Shown: positions 1 through 8,792, counted from the first letter of the stretch. The stretch: 64,000 bases of DNA from Streptomyces sp. SN-593 (GCF_016756395.1 NZ_AP018365.1:7072001-7136000); one strand, 5' to 3'. Numbers and translations: made by a program. The notes: generated from the letters alone by a model not told the origin.

Positions 1-420
1 GCCGCTGATCGCGCGCGCCCGCCAGGTGTACGTCATCCCGTCGGCGAAGTCGTCTCCCGGCAGGTTGAGTTGGGCCCGTGACCCGCTGACGAGGTTGCTG
101 CCCGTGTAGTCGTACCCGGGCGACCCGTCGCCGGGCGTCACGGAGAACTCCGTCTGCACCAGGGAACCGTCGGTCGTTGTCGAGACCGCACCGAACGTGA
201 CACCGCCGAGCCCGATGGAGCCGTAGGGCTCGGCGGTACCGCACCCGTCGCCCGGCGCCCCACCCACCGGTACCGGATCGGTGCCCAACCCGGTCGGCAC
301 CGGTACGGCCGGTGCCGCATCGGCGTGCGCCGTCGTCTGCACCGCGACGACCCCCACGAGCGCGCCTACCGCGGCCAGTACCAGCCCGCGTGCTGTCAAC
401 CGTCCTGTGGACGTGGACAA
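1..420 (-). CDS. N-terminal part of a secreted protein (3' end outside window)
   Basis: This is the first 140 codons of a leftward gene that runs off the window edge. The start is a TTG preceded by a GGGGG ribosome-binding stretch about six bases upstream. The N terminus is a classical Sec signal: a short arginine-containing head, then a hydrophobic run (LVLAAVGALVGVVAVQ) and a likely AHA cleavage site near residue 34. The mature part is Gly/Ser/Thr-rich and beta-strand-like (for example GSIGLGGVTFGAVS and MTYTWRARA). That pattern is seen in fibronectin-like or concanavalin-like modules of large actinobacterial secreted proteins. No catalytic motif is visible, so the function is unknown. Export is well supported; the family is a guess. 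Confidence 0.6.
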   Translation of the reverse strand, partial: MSTSTGRLTARGLVLAAVGALVGVVAVQTTAHADAAPAVPVPTGLGTDPVPVGGAPGDGCGTAEPYGSIGLGGVTFGAVSTTTDGSLVQTEFSVTPGDGSPGYDYTGSNLVSGSRAQLNLPGDDFADGMTYTWRARAISG

Positions 421-524
421 GTGAACCCCCAAGATGATGGACCGCGCGTCGGCCGGCGCGCGGTTGCATGCACCCGTCAATCTAGAGGCGGGCACTGACA
501 GCGCGGACGGGACGGGAGGGGCCG

Positions 525-1304
525 GTGAGGGTGCGGGGAGTGCTCTTCGATGTGGACGGGACGCTGTTCGACTACGCGGCGGCCGAGGCGGCGGGGCTCC
601 GGGCGCACCTCGGGGCGGAGCCGGTGGCGGGGCTCGGGTCGGAGGGGGAGGCGCTGGCGCGGTGGCGGGCGCTGATGGTGGAGGAGTACGGGCGGTTCCT
701 GGCCGGGGAAGTGGACTTCGCGGCGCAGCAGCGGGCGCGGGTGCGGCGCTTCCTGGGGCGGCCCGGGCTGTCCGACGCGGAGGCGTCGGCGTGGTTCGGG
801 CGGTACGCGGCACGGCGGGACCTGGCCGGGACGGCCTTCGCGGACGCCGAACCGGTGCTGCGCCGGCTCGCCGCGGACCACCGGCTCGGGGTGGTGTCGA
901 ACGCGGGCACCGAGGGCAAGCGCCGCAAGCTCGCCGCGGTCGGCCTGCTGCCCTACCTGCGCGGGGCGTTCGTCTGCTGCGACGAGTACGGCGCCGTCAA
1001 GCCCGCCGCCGGGATCTTCCACGCCGCCTGCGCCGCGCTGGGCCTGCCGCCCGAGCAGGTCGCGTACGTCGGTGACGACTACACCGCGGACGCGCTGGGC
1101 GCGCGCGACGCGGGCCTGCGGTCGTACTGGCTGTGCCGCGGCGGGCAGGAGCCGGGCAGCCCCAGCCCTGCGGCCGGCATCCACGTCCTGCGCACCCTGC
1201 ACACCCTCCCGGCGGCGCTGGCCGGCCCGCACCCCGGCCCGCACCCCGGCCCGTACCCCGGCACGGGCGAAAACGGCGCGGTGCGGGAGCGGGGGAGCGG
1301 GTAG
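525..1304 (+). CDS. HAD-superfamily hydrolase
   Basis: A 259-residue cytosolic haloacid-dehalogenase-like hydrolase, probably a phosphatase of a small metabolite. Motif I DVDGT is at residues 9-13, giving the nucleophile and acid/base aspartates. Motif II is the SN pair in VVSNAG near residue 126. A lysine-rich KRRK stretch and a further lysine follow, and motif IV VGDDYTAD lies near residue 181. The helical cap (about 20-95) is the C1 type of the HAD-IA group. The start is a GTG with GAGGG upstream. The last 40 residues contain a short repeated Gly-Pro-His-Pro element that is probably not part of the fold. The downstream ABC-F gene begins 13 bases later, so the two may be cotranscribed. The substrate cannot be inferred. 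Confidence 0.85.
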   Translation: MRVRGVLFDVDGTLFDYAAAEAAGLRAHLGAEPVAGLGSEGEALARWRALMVEEYGRFLAGEVDFAAQQRARVRRFLGRPGLSDAEASAWFGRYAARRDLAGTAFADAEPVLRRLAADHRLGVVSNAGTEGKRRKLAAVGLLPYLRGAFVCCDEYGAVKPAAGIFHAACAALGLPPEQVAYVGDDYTADALGARDAGLRSYWLCRGGQEPGSPSPAAGIHVLRTLHTLPAALAGPHPGPHPGPYPGTGENGAVRERGSG

Positions 1305-1317
1305 AGTCCGCGGTCTG

Positions 1318-2955
1318 ATGAGCGCGACACTTGTAGCGAAGAACCTCGCCGCCGGGCACGGCGACCGAGCACTGTTCAGCGGGCTCGACCTGGTGGTCTC
1401 CGGGGGCGACGTGGTCGGGCTGGTGGGCGCCAACGGCGCCGGAAAGTCCACGCTGCTGCGGCTGCTCGCCGGGCTCGGCACCGCCGAGGAGGGCACGGTG
1501 CGGCTCTCGCCGTCCACCGCGAACGTCGGGTACCTGCCGCAGGAGCCGGACCGCCGGGAGGGCGAGACCGTACGCGCCTTCCTGGCCCGCCGGACCGGGG
1601 TCGCCGCCGCGCAGACCGCGCTGGACGCGGCCACCCAGGCCCTTGTGGACGAGGCACCCGGCGCTGACGACGCGTACGCGGAGAGCCTCGACCGCTGGCT
1701 GGACCTGGGCGGCGCGGACCTGGACGAGCGGGCGGAGGAGGCCGCGGGCTCGCTCGGGCTCGGCGTGGACCTCGACGCCCAGATGCGCTCGCTGTCCGGC
1801 GGCCAGGCCGCCCGCGCCGGCCTCGCCTCGCTGCTGCTCAGCCGCTACGACGTGTTCCTGCTCGACGAGCCCACCAACGACCTGGACCTGGACGGCCTGG
1901 AGCGGCTGGAGAAGTTCGTCTCGGGCCTGTGCGCCGGCACCGTCCTGGTCAGCCACGACCGCGAGTTCCTGGCCCGCACCGTCAACCGCGTGGTCGAACT
2001 CGACCTCGCCCAGCAGCAGGTGACCGCCTACGGGGGCGGCTACGCGGCCTACCTGGAGGAGCGGGAGACCGCCCGCCGGCACGCCCGCGAGGAGTACGAG
2101 GAGTACGCCGACACGAAGGCGGGCCTGGAGGCGCGGGCCCGGATGCAGCGCGGCTGGATGGACAAGGGCCTGCGCAACGCCGTCCGCAAGCAGCCCGACA
2201 ACGACAAGATCGCCCGCAAGGCCCGCACCGAGAGCAGCGAGAAGCAGGCCGCCAAGGCCCGCCAGACCGACCGGATGATCGAGCGGCTGGAGGCCGTGGA
2301 GGAGCCCCGCAAGGAGTGGGAGCTGCGGATGGAGATCGCCGCCGCGCCCCGCTCCGGCGCCGTGGTCGCCACGCTGCGGCAGGCCAGGGTCCGGCGCGGG
2401 GCCTTCACGTTCGGGCCGGTCGACCTCCAGATCGACTGGGCGGACCGGGTGGCGATCACCGGCGCCAACGGCTCCGGCAAGTCCACCCTGCTCGCCGCCC
2501 TCCTCGGCCGGCTGCCGCTGGACGAGGGGAACGCCTCGCTCGGCCCCGGCGTGGTGGTCGGCGAGGTCGACCAGGCCCGCGGGCTCTTCCGCGGCGACGC
2601 CGCCCTGCTCGACGCCTTCCGGGCGCCGGCGCCCGACCTCGAACCCGCCGAGATCCGCACCCTGCTCGCCAAGTTCGGGCTGAAGGCGGCGCACGTGCTG
2701 CGTCCGGCCGCCACGCTCTCCCCGGGGGAGCGCACCCGCGCCGCCCTGGCGCTGCTCCAGGCCCGCGGCGTGAACCTCCTGGTGCTGGACGAGCCCACCA
2801 ACCACCTCGACCTGCCGGCGATCGAACAACTGGAGTCCGCGCTCGCCTCCTACGAGGGCACGCTGCTGCTCGTCACGCACGACCGCCGCATGCTGGGCGC
2901 GGTGCACACCACCCGCCGTATCGAGGTCGCCGAGGGCCGCATCACCGAGCGCTGA
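1318..2955 (+). CDS. ABC-F family ATPase (tandem nucleotide-binding domains)
   Basis: A 545-residue protein with two ABC ATPase domains and no membrane segments, the architecture of ABC-F proteins that act on ribosomes or give antibiotic resistance. Domain 1 has Walker A GANGAGKST (about 37-45), signature LSGGQ (about 158) and Walker B LLDEPTNDLD (about 180). A charged helical linker (about 240-330) is the ribosome-contacting segment in this family. Domain 2 has GANGSGKST (about 381), LSPGE (about 467) and LDEPTNHLD (about 489). Both Walker B motifs carry the catalytic glutamate. The ATG start fits a full N-terminal domain. Whether it is a resistance factor or a housekeeping factor cannot be told from sequence alone. 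Confidence 0.9.
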   Translation: MSATLVAKNLAAGHGDRALFSGLDLVVSGGDVVGLVGANGAGKSTLLRLLAGLGTAEEGTVRLSPSTANVGYLPQEPDRREGETVRAFLARRTGVAAAQTALDAATQALVDEAPGADDAYAESLDRWLDLGGADLDERAEEAAGSLGLGVDLDAQMRSLSGGQAARAGLASLLLSRYDVFLLDEPTNDLDLDGLERLEKFVSGLCAGTVLVSHDREFLARTVNRVVELDLAQQQVTAYGGGYAAYLEERETARRHAREEYEEYADTKAGLEARARMQRGWMDKGLRNAVRKQPDNDKIARKARTESSEKQAAKARQTDRMIERLEAVEEPRKEWELRMEIAAAPRSGAVVATLRQARVRRGAFTFGPVDLQIDWADRVAITGANGSGKSTLLAALLGRLPLDEGNASLGPGVVVGEVDQARGLFRGDAALLDAFRAPAPDLEPAEIRTLLAKFGLKAAHVLRPAATLSPGERTRAALALLQARGVNLLVLDEPTNHLDLPAIEQLESALASYEGTLLLVTHDRRMLGAVHTTRRIEVAEGRITER

Positions 2956-3052
2956 CCCCGACCCCTGACCCCGAGCGCCGACTCCCGCCTGCCGACCCCG
3001 TGCGCTGCCCGCCGAGTGCTCCCCCCGCGTGCCGGCCGCCCGCGTGCCAGCC

Positions 3053-3097
3053 GCCGGCCGCCGACACGCCGGCCGCCGACACGCCGGCCGCCGGCAC
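3053..3097 (+). repeat. Three tandem 15-bp units
   Basis: Three head-to-tail copies of GCCGGCCGCCGACAC occupy 3053-3067, 3068-3082 and 3083-3097; the third copy differs at one base. They lie in the convergent gap between the ABC-F gene and the aldo/keto reductase and are not part of a coding region I support. A replication-slippage repeat is the simplest reading. Confidence 0.7.
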
Positions 3098-3118
3098 GCT
3101 GGGGACGCCGAGCGCCGC

Positions 3119-4216
3119 TCACCAGGAGGGCATCATCGCCTCCGGGTAGCGCGACCCGGCCGCGCCGCGCGGCAGGATCTCCTGGATCCGGGAGAGGTCC
3201 TGCCCGGTCAGCCCGACGCTCCCGGCCGCCACGTTCTCGGCCACCCGCCGGGCACTGCGGGTGCCGGGGATCGGCACGACGTCCTCGCCCTGCGCCAGCA
3301 GCCAGGCCAGCGCGAGCTGCGTCACCGTGATGCCCCTGCCCTCCGCCAGGGCCGCCAGCTCGCGCACCGCCGCGGCGTTCCGCTCGTAGTTGCCCGGCTG
3401 CCAGCGGTCGTCCCAACTGCGCATGTCGTCCGCCGGGTACTCCGCGGCCGGCTTCCAGTCGCCGGTGAGGAACCCGCGTCCCAGCGGCGAGTACGGCACG
3501 AAGCCGATGCCCAGCTCGCGCAGCACCGGCAGCACGTCCGCCTCCACGGCGCGTTCGAAGAGCGAGTACTCGGTCTGGAGCACCGAGACCGGATGCACCG
3601 CGTGCGCGCGCCGGATGATCTCCGGGCCCGCCTCGCTGAGGCCGAAGAAGCGCACCTTGCCTTCCGCGATCAGCTCGCCGACGGTGCCGGCGACGTCCTC
3701 GATGGGTACGTCCGGGTCGACACGGTGCTGGTAGAGCACGTCGATGTGGTCGGTGCCGAGGTGGCGCAGGCTGTTCTCGGCCACCTCGCGGATGTGTGCG
3801 GGGCGGCTGTCCAGCGCGACCCCGTACTGCTCCGGGTCCCGCAGGTCGAAGCCGAACTTCGTGGCGATCACCACCTCGTCGCGGAAGTCCCGGACCGCGC
3901 GGCCGAGCAGGCGCTCGTTCGAGCCGTCCTCGGTGTTGTACAGCTCCGCGGTGTCGAAGAGGGTGACGCCGAGCTCCCACGCCCGGCGGATGGTCGCGAT
4001 GCCGCCCTCCTCGTCGCCGCCCGCGCCGTACGCCATCGTCATGCCCATGGTGCCGAGCCCGATCGCGCCGACCTCCAGGCCCTGCGTGCCGAGCCGGCGC
4101 CGCGGCAGCAGCCCGCCGCCGTCGCCCGCCGAGCCCGCGCCGCCGGCCTTGCCCGTGTCGTTCACCTGGTTCCGGCCGTGCACGTCGTCCGTGCCGGCCC
4201 CGTTGCTGTGTGCCAT
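3119..4216 (-). CDS. Aldo/keto reductase
   Basis: A 365-residue NAD(P)H-dependent aldo/keto reductase of the actinobacterial YajO/Tas-like group, with a TIM-barrel fold. The conserved catalytic tetrad is visible: Asp and Tyr in LFDTAELYN, Lys in VIATKFG and His in VLYQHRVD. The C-terminal cofactor region PIPGTRSARRVAENV is intact, as is the GLGTMGM entry strand. About 40 residues before the barrel are Gly-rich and look unstructured, so the true start could be a downstream GTG; the ATG has GGAGG almost touching it, which is unusually close. The gene is divergent from an AraC-type regulator whose start is under 200 bases away, and that regulator is the natural candidate to control it. The substrate is unknown. 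Confidence 0.9.
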   Translation of the reverse strand: MAHSNGAGTDDVHGRNQVNDTGKAGGAGSAGDGGGLLPRRRLGTQGLEVGAIGLGTMGMTMAYGAGGDEEGGIATIRRAWELGVTLFDTAELYNTEDGSNERLLGRAVRDFRDEVVIATKFGFDLRDPEQYGVALDSRPAHIREVAENSLRHLGTDHIDVLYQHRVDPDVPIEDVAGTVGELIAEGKVRFFGLSEAGPEIIRRAHAVHPVSVLQTEYSLFERAVEADVLPVLRELGIGFVPYSPLGRGFLTGDWKPAAEYPADDMRSWDDRWQPGNYERNAAAVRELAALAEGRGITVTQLALAWLLAQGEDVVPIPGTRSARRVAENVAAGSVGLTGQDLSRIQEILPRGAAGSRYPEAMMPSW

Positions 4217-4289
4217 GCCTCCACGCTAGGAAGACGTCCGCGGCGGCGCATGGGGCGCTGATCGCATATTCTTGCCCGATACTCTCAAC

Positions 4290-4375
4290 AGCAAGGCCGC
4301 GATGCGGCACGGCACAGCGCCATGCAGCACAGCACAGCGCGACGCGGCATGGCACGGCACGGCACCGCAACGGAC
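4290..4375 (+). repeat. GCACGGCAC / GCACAGC-rich leader region
   Basis: The spacer between the divergent aldo/keto reductase and AraC genes contains many overlapping copies of GCACGGCAC, GCACAGC and GCATGGCAC, all just upstream of the regulator start. The array is imperfect. It could be slippage sequence or a cluster of binding sites for the AraC protein; AraC-family operators are often repeated direct sites. Confidence 0.45.
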
Positions 4376-4408
4376 GGCGGCGGCCGACCGGCACGGCAAG
4401 GGGCACCC

Positions 4409-5311
4409 ATGGACCAGCTCGCGGCGGCGATCGCCCGGCACAGCGACGGCACCTGGCACGACGCCGTGGTGCCGCGCCTGACCGTCGTGGCCCTCGACGA
4501 ACCCCTCCCGCCGTCGGACCTGCTCTACGAGCCGATGATCTGCTTCATCGCCGAGGGCGCCAAGCACTCCACCGCGGGGGAGCGCAGTTGGGGGACCCGG
4601 CGCGGCGAGATGTTCCTCAACTCGCTGGTCCTGCCGGTCACGGCCGTCTTCGAGAGCCTGCCGTACCGCTCCGCCGTGATGCGGCTGGACGGCCGGGTGC
4701 TCGCGGACCTGCTGCTGGAGCTGGACGGCGCCGACGGCCCCCCGCCCCCGGCCGCGCCCGCGGGCCCGGAGGGGCAGATCTCCGCGCCCATGACCCCGGA
4801 GATCGTGGACGCGGTCACCCGGTGGGTACGGCTCCTGGACACCCCCGAGGACATCCCCGCGCTCGCCCCCAGGGTCGAGGCGGAGATCCTCTACCGGCTG
4901 CTCGGCAGCCCGCTCGGCCCGTTGCTGCGCCGCCTCACCCCGGCCGACACGGCCGCCTCCCGCGTGCGCGCGGCCGCCGCGTGGATCTGCGAGCACTTCC
5001 GCGAACCGCTCACCGTCGAGGCGGTCGCCGCCGTCGCCCACATGAGCCCGGCCACGCTGCACCGGCACTTCAAGGCCGCGACCGGTATGGGCCCGCTGCG
5101 CTTCCAGAAGCACCTGCGGCTCCAGGAGGCCCGCCGCCGCCTGCTCTCGGGCGACAGCACCGCCGCCCTGGTCGCCGAGGCGGTCGGCTACGCCAGCGCC
5201 ACCCAGTTCAACCGGGAGTACCGCCGGCACTACGGCCTGCCGCCCGCGCGGGACGCCGCCCGCCTCCGCGCGCGCATGTCGGCGCCGGTCCGGGACCCCG
5301 CGGGTACCTGA
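4409..5311 (+). CDS. AraC-family transcriptional regulator with AraC_N cupin domain
   Basis: A 300-residue regulator. Residues about 20-165 form the AraC_N-type ligand domain (EPMICFIAEGAKHS, then MFLNSLVLPV). Residues about 190-290 carry the two helix-turn-helix motifs of AraC proteins (LTVEAVAAVAHMSPATLHRHF and AALVAEAVGYASATQFNREY). The ATG at MDQL was chosen because AAGGGG sits just upstream and because the upstream in-frame residues come from a repetitive GCACGGCAC tract. It is divergent from the aldo/keto reductase, and regulators of this subfamily often control such a neighbouring oxidoreductase. The ligand is unknown. Confidence 0.88.
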   Translation: MDQLAAAIARHSDGTWHDAVVPRLTVVALDEPLPPSDLLYEPMICFIAEGAKHSTAGERSWGTRRGEMFLNSLVLPVTAVFESLPYRSAVMRLDGRVLADLLLELDGADGPPPPAAPAGPEGQISAPMTPEIVDAVTRWVRLLDTPEDIPALAPRVEAEILYRLLGSPLGPLLRRLTPADTAASRVRAAAAWICEHFREPLTVEAVAAVAHMSPATLHRHFKAATGMGPLRFQKHLRLQEARRRLLSGDSTAALVAEAVGYASATQFNREYRRHYGLPPARDAARLRARMSAPVRDPAGT

Positions 5312-5330
5312 GCCCTCCGCCACACGGTCC

Positions 5331-5386
5331 GGGGCCGGATGCCCGGGGGACGCCGGACACACGGCGTCCCCCGGGCATCCGGCCCC
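5331..5386. terminator. Long perfect hairpin between convergent genes
   Basis: Two 24-base arms (5331-5354 and 5363-5386) are perfectly complementary around an 8-base loop. The hairpin lies just after the AraC stop and before the convergent protease stop, so it can end transcription from both sides. There is no U-tract, which is normal for actinobacterial terminators. Confidence 0.85.
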
Positions 5387-5397
5387 GGAGGTGGTCA

Positions 5398-5434
5398 CGT
5401 GGTCCGGGTCGCCTCAGGTGCGACCCGGACCACG
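5398..5434. terminator. Second hairpin, adjacent to the first
   Basis: Arms 5398-5412 and 5420-5434 pair over 15 bases around the loop CTCAGGT. It stands 11 bases after the first hairpin and 28 bases before the leftward protease stop at 5462. The natural reading is that it serves the protease gene while the first serves the AraC gene. Confidence 0.75.
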
Positions 5435-5461
5435 CGGTCTCGGTGCGGTGGAGCGGGCGGA

Positions 5462-7507
5462 TCAGCTCACGTTGACCGCCGTGTCGTCCAGCAGGAACGA
5501 CGTGGCGAGCGAGGAGTCCTCGGAGCCGGTGAACTTCAGGGTGAAGGTCTTGCCGATCTGCGACGACAGGTTGATCGTCTTCAGGACGTAGCCGCTCGAC
5601 GCGTTGGCGTTGGAGTACGTGGCGAGCGTGGTGGTGCCGGCCGCGACGGTGAACTTGTCGTACGCGGTCGAGCCCGACTCGTCGGTGCTGATGTAGACGT
5701 AGAAGCTCAGGTTCGCGCTGGTGCAGGTGGCGGGGATCGTCACCGACTGGGAGAGCGTGTCGGTGTGGGTGGTGCCGTACCCGTCGAACCACGCCTTGTA
5801 CGAGCCGGAGTGCGCCGGGGCGTCGGAGCTGCTGTCGATGACGCCGGAGGACGCGGTCCACCCGGTGGCGCCGGACTCGAAGCCCGGGTTGGTCAGGAGC
5901 TGGGAGGCCGTGCAGCCGCCGCCCCCGCCGGTGGTGCTCACCGTCCAGGTGAAGGAGGTCGAGCCCGACGCGTTGGTGCTGTCCTTGGCGGTGACCGTGA
6001 CGCTGTAGGTGCCCGCGGTGGTCGCGGTGCCCGAGATCAGGCCGCTGGAGCTGATCGACAGGCCGGCCGGCAGGCCGGTCGCGCTGTAGGTGAGGGTCTG
6101 GCCGGAGGCGGAGTCGCTGCCGCTGATCTGCAGGCTCACCGCGGCGCCGGTCTGGGTGCTCTGGCTGCCCGGGTTGGTCACCGTCACCGTGTTGCCGCCG
6201 GTGGAGGTGCCGTTGGTGAAGGCGGCCGTGCCGTTGGGCGTGCCGAGGCCGGTCGGGCCGTCGTAGCCGGTGCCCGCGGTGCACAGGTAGCTGCCGCTGC
6301 AGCTTCCGTTGGAGCCGCTGGTCACGTCGTTGAGCGAGCCGGTGTGGGCGTACGGGTAGGACGCCGGGGTGGTGCCGGAGGCCGGGGCGCCGGCGAGCGC
6401 GTAGACCGAGGCGATGATCGGCGACGAGGCGCTGGTGCCGCCGTACACCTGCCAGCCGCTGGCCTGGTAGGAGTCGTAGACCGCCAGGCCGGTGGCCGGG
6501 TCGGCGACCGCGGAGACGTCGGCGATGGTGCGCTTGGAGCAGCCGGAGTCGGTCTGCCAGGTGGGCTTGGCGTCGTAGGCCGAGCAGCCCGAGCCGGTGC
6601 CCTCGCTGCTGGAGGTGTTCCACACGGACTCGGTCCAGCCGCGGCTGGTGCCGGTGGAGCGCTTCAGCGCGGTGCCGCCGACCGCGGTGACGTACTTCGA
6701 CGCGGCCGGGTACTCCGCGCCGTAGCCCTCGTCACCGGAGCTGACGGTGATGGCGACGCCGGGGTGGTTGAAGTACGACGAGTCGTAGCTGGTGTCCGAG
6801 GAGGACTCGCCGCCGCCGTAGCTGTTGGAGACGTACTTCGCGCCGAGGGTCACCGCCTCGTTGACCGCGGTGCCCAGGTTGGTCATGCTCGCGCTGGTCG
6901 CCTCGACGAGCAGGATGTGGCACGACGGGCAGACCGCGCTGACCATGTCCAGGTCGAGCGAGATCTCACCGGCCCAGCCGGAGTCGGCGGTCGGGTAGCT
7001 GGTGCCGCCGGTCTGGTTGACCTTCTTGAAGCAGCCGTTGGCGGTGGTGCAGGCCGGCAGGCCGTACTGCGACCGGTAGGTGGCCAGGTCCGCCTCGGCG
7101 TTCGGGTCGTCCTGGGCGTCCACGATGGCCACGGTCTGGCCGGAGCCGCCGCTCGGCAGGGCGTAGGCGCTCGACAGGTCGGTGGGGCCGAAGCCGGACG
7201 GGGTGGCGTCCGGCGTGATGCCGAGGTGGTGCACGACGTCGGTGCGGGCCAGCGCCATGCACGACATCAGGCCGTCGGCCGGGGACGCGCACAGGTGCTG
7301 GGTGTCCTTGCCGGCGGAAGGGCCGGTGGCCGCGGTGCCGTTGCTGTTCGCCGCGGGTGCGGCGGCGGAGGCCGCGGTGGTGGTGGCGGGTGCCGCGGTC
7401 GCGGCGGTGGCGGCGTACAGGCCGCCGGTCACGAGCGCGCCCGCGGCGACCGCCGCGATGGTCCCGCGCCGGATGGCCCGTCTGAACGGGCCGGTACTGA
7501 GCTGCAA
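5462..7507 (-). CDS. Secreted S53 (sedolisin-type) serine peptidase with Ig-like and C-terminal beta-sandwich domains
   Basis: About 681 residues. A signal peptide (arginines, then IAAVAAGALVTGGLYAA) is followed by a short low-complexity stretch and a sedolisin catalytic domain. The catalytic set is visible: Glu and Asp in GEISLDLD, Asp in SSGDEG and Ser in GGTSASSP. Likely calcium ligands are in NDVTSG and GYDGPTGLG. A putative Ig domain (AAVSLQISGSDSASGQTLTYSATGLPAG region) and a C-terminal carbohydrate-binding-like sandwich starting near LTNPGFESG follow. The usual large sedolisin propeptide is not seen: only about 80 residues separate the signal from the catalytic domain. I chose the TTG because GGAGGG stands seven bases before it; an ATG five codons upstream (7522) has no such site. 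A TrmB-type regulator is divergent. Confidence 0.85.
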   Translation of the reverse strand: MQLSTGPFRRAIRRGTIAAVAAGALVTGGLYAATAATAAPATTTAASAAAPAANSNGTAATGPSAGKDTQHLCASPADGLMSCMALARTDVVHHLGITPDATPSGFGPTDLSSAYALPSGGSGQTVAIVDAQDDPNAEADLATYRSQYGLPACTTANGCFKKVNQTGGTSYPTADSGWAGEISLDLDMVSAVCPSCHILLVEATSASMTNLGTAVNEAVTLGAKYVSNSYGGGESSSDTSYDSSYFNHPGVAITVSSGDEGYGAEYPAASKYVTAVGGTALKRSTGTSRGWTESVWNTSSSEGTGSGCSAYDAKPTWQTDSGCSKRTIADVSAVADPATGLAVYDSYQASGWQVYGGTSASSPIIASVYALAGAPASGTTPASYPYAHTGSLNDVTSGSNGSCSGSYLCTAGTGYDGPTGLGTPNGTAAFTNGTSTGGNTVTVTNPGSQSTQTGAAVSLQISGSDSASGQTLTYSATGLPAGLSISSSGLISGTATTAGTYSVTVTAKDSTNASGSTSFTWTVSTTGGGGGCTASQLLTNPGFESGATGWTASSGVIDSSSDAPAHSGSYKAWFDGYGTTHTDTLSQSVTIPATCTSANLSFYVYISTDESGSTAYDKFTVAAGTTTLATYSNANASSGYVLKTINLSSQIGKTFTLKFTGSEDSSLATSFLLDDTAVNVS

Positions 7508-7906
7508 GGAACTGCCCTCCATGGGGGGAGATCGGCTGACGAGGGCGGCCGCCGCGAAAGTGTCACGTGCATGACAACGTACGCAAGGCGTCGCCCCGGC
7601 TTCACGTGGCGCACGTTCACAGGTGGGACGAGGACGTGGAGGGGTGCGCGGACTCCGGTGGTGCGCGGACTCCGGTGGTGCGGGGGTGCCAGGCGGAGCG
7701 GATGACGCGTGTAGAACGCGTGAAACAGATGGAGCCTATGTCAACTTCCGTTCACTGCCACCCCGTTCAGTGGTGACCAGATGAAGGTAGTGAGGACTAT
7801 CGTCAAGGAACTACCGGGTGTTGGTAAAGGATTCCCCTCGACTTGCCCCCGACCCGGCCTCAGGTCGCTTCCGCCGGACGATCTCCGCCGTATACGGTCA
7901 TGACCC
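7508..7906. promoter_or_regulatory. Divergent promoter region between the secreted peptidase and the TrmB-type regulator
   Basis: About 400 bases with no supported gene. It must hold promoters for both divergent genes. Visible elements are a perfect 17-bp tandem repeat at 7644-7677, a direct repeat ACGCGTG near 7704-7724, and a TATACG hexamer at 7891-7896, close enough to the regulator ATG (7907) to suggest a very short leader. None of these is a proven operator. Confidence 0.45.
7644..7677 (+). repeat. Perfect tandem 17-bp repeat
   Basis: GTGCGCGGACTCCGGTG occurs twice head to tail (7644-7660 and 7661-7677) in the divergent spacer, about 130 bases upstream of the peptidase start. Each unit contains no clear dyad, so it may be slippage rather than an operator. 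Its position makes it a candidate for regulator binding. Confidence 0.7.
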
Positions 7907-8722
7907 ATGGAGACGGAGGAAGAACCGGTCGGCGATCTGGTCGCGCTGGGTCTGGCGCGCTACGAGGCCCGGGTCTACCTCGCTCTGGTGCGCCGCGAGT
8001 CGTACACCGCCGCGGAGGTCGCCCGCGAGGCCGACGTGCCCCGGCAGCGGGTGTACGACGTGCTCGACGCGCTGGTCAGGCGGCGGCTGGCCACCACCCG
8101 GCCGGGCCGGGTCGCCACCTTCTCCGCGGTCGCGCCCGAACTCGCCGTCGCCCGGCTGATGGCCCATCAGCGCGAGACCCTGGAGCGGCTGGACCGGATG
8201 TCCTCCGCCCTGACCGCCGCGCTGCTGCCGGTCTGGACCGAGGGCCGCACCCAGACGGTGCCGATGGACTACGTGGAGATCCTGCGCGATCCGAAGTCGA
8301 TCGCCGAGGCGTTCGCCGACATCCAGGCGCAGGCCCGGCACGAGCTGCTGAGCTTCTGCAAGCCGCCCTTCGTCTCCTCCCCGCTCAACGCCATCGGCAT
8401 CAAGGTGGTGCGGCGGATGCGCCGGTCCGGAGGCTCGGTGCGCGCGATCTACACCAACGAGGCGCTGGACGACCACGAGGTGCTGGAGAACGTGCGGCGG
8501 TTCGGCGCCGCCGGCGAGGAGAGCCGGTTCGCCGCCCAGTTGCCGCTGAAGCTGGTGGTCGCCGACGCCTCGCTCGTGCTGTGCGACATGCCCGACCCGG
8601 TGGCCGGCACCGACGCGACCACCGCGCTGTACATCGAGCACCCGGCGCTCGCCGCGTGCCTGCGGCTGGCCTTCCTGACCGTGTGGGAGAGCGCGCAGAC
8701 CGTGCCGAGCGCCCGGCCCTGA
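7907..8722 (+). CDS. TrmB-type winged-helix transcriptional regulator
   Basis: A 271-residue cytosolic regulator. Residues about 8-75 are a TrmB-like winged helix (GLARYEARVYLALV, then VPRQRVYDVLDALVRRRL). A short coiled coil follows (AHQRETLERLDRMSSALTAAL, about 85-105). Residues about 115-260 form an effector domain with the shape seen in phospholipase-D-like TrmB C-terminal domains (LLSFCKPPF, VRAIYTNEAL, LVVADASLVLCDMP). It is divergent from the secreted S53 peptidase, and I infer it controls that gene. The ATG is 11-16 bases after a TATACG hexamer, so the transcript may be nearly leaderless. Confidence 0.8.
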   Translation: METEEEPVGDLVALGLARYEARVYLALVRRESYTAAEVAREADVPRQRVYDVLDALVRRRLATTRPGRVATFSAVAPELAVARLMAHQRETLERLDRMSSALTAALLPVWTEGRTQTVPMDYVEILRDPKSIAEAFADIQAQARHELLSFCKPPFVSSPLNAIGIKVVRRMRRSGGSVRAIYTNEALDDHEVLENVRRFGAAGEESRFAAQLPLKLVVADASLVLCDMPDPVAGTDATTALYIEHPALAACLRLAFLTVWESAQTVPSARP

Positions 8723-8792
8723 CCGGCGCCACGCGCCGGACCGGCGGCCGCCAACACCGGACGGGCCCAGGTCGGGAGGCTACAGTGACCGC

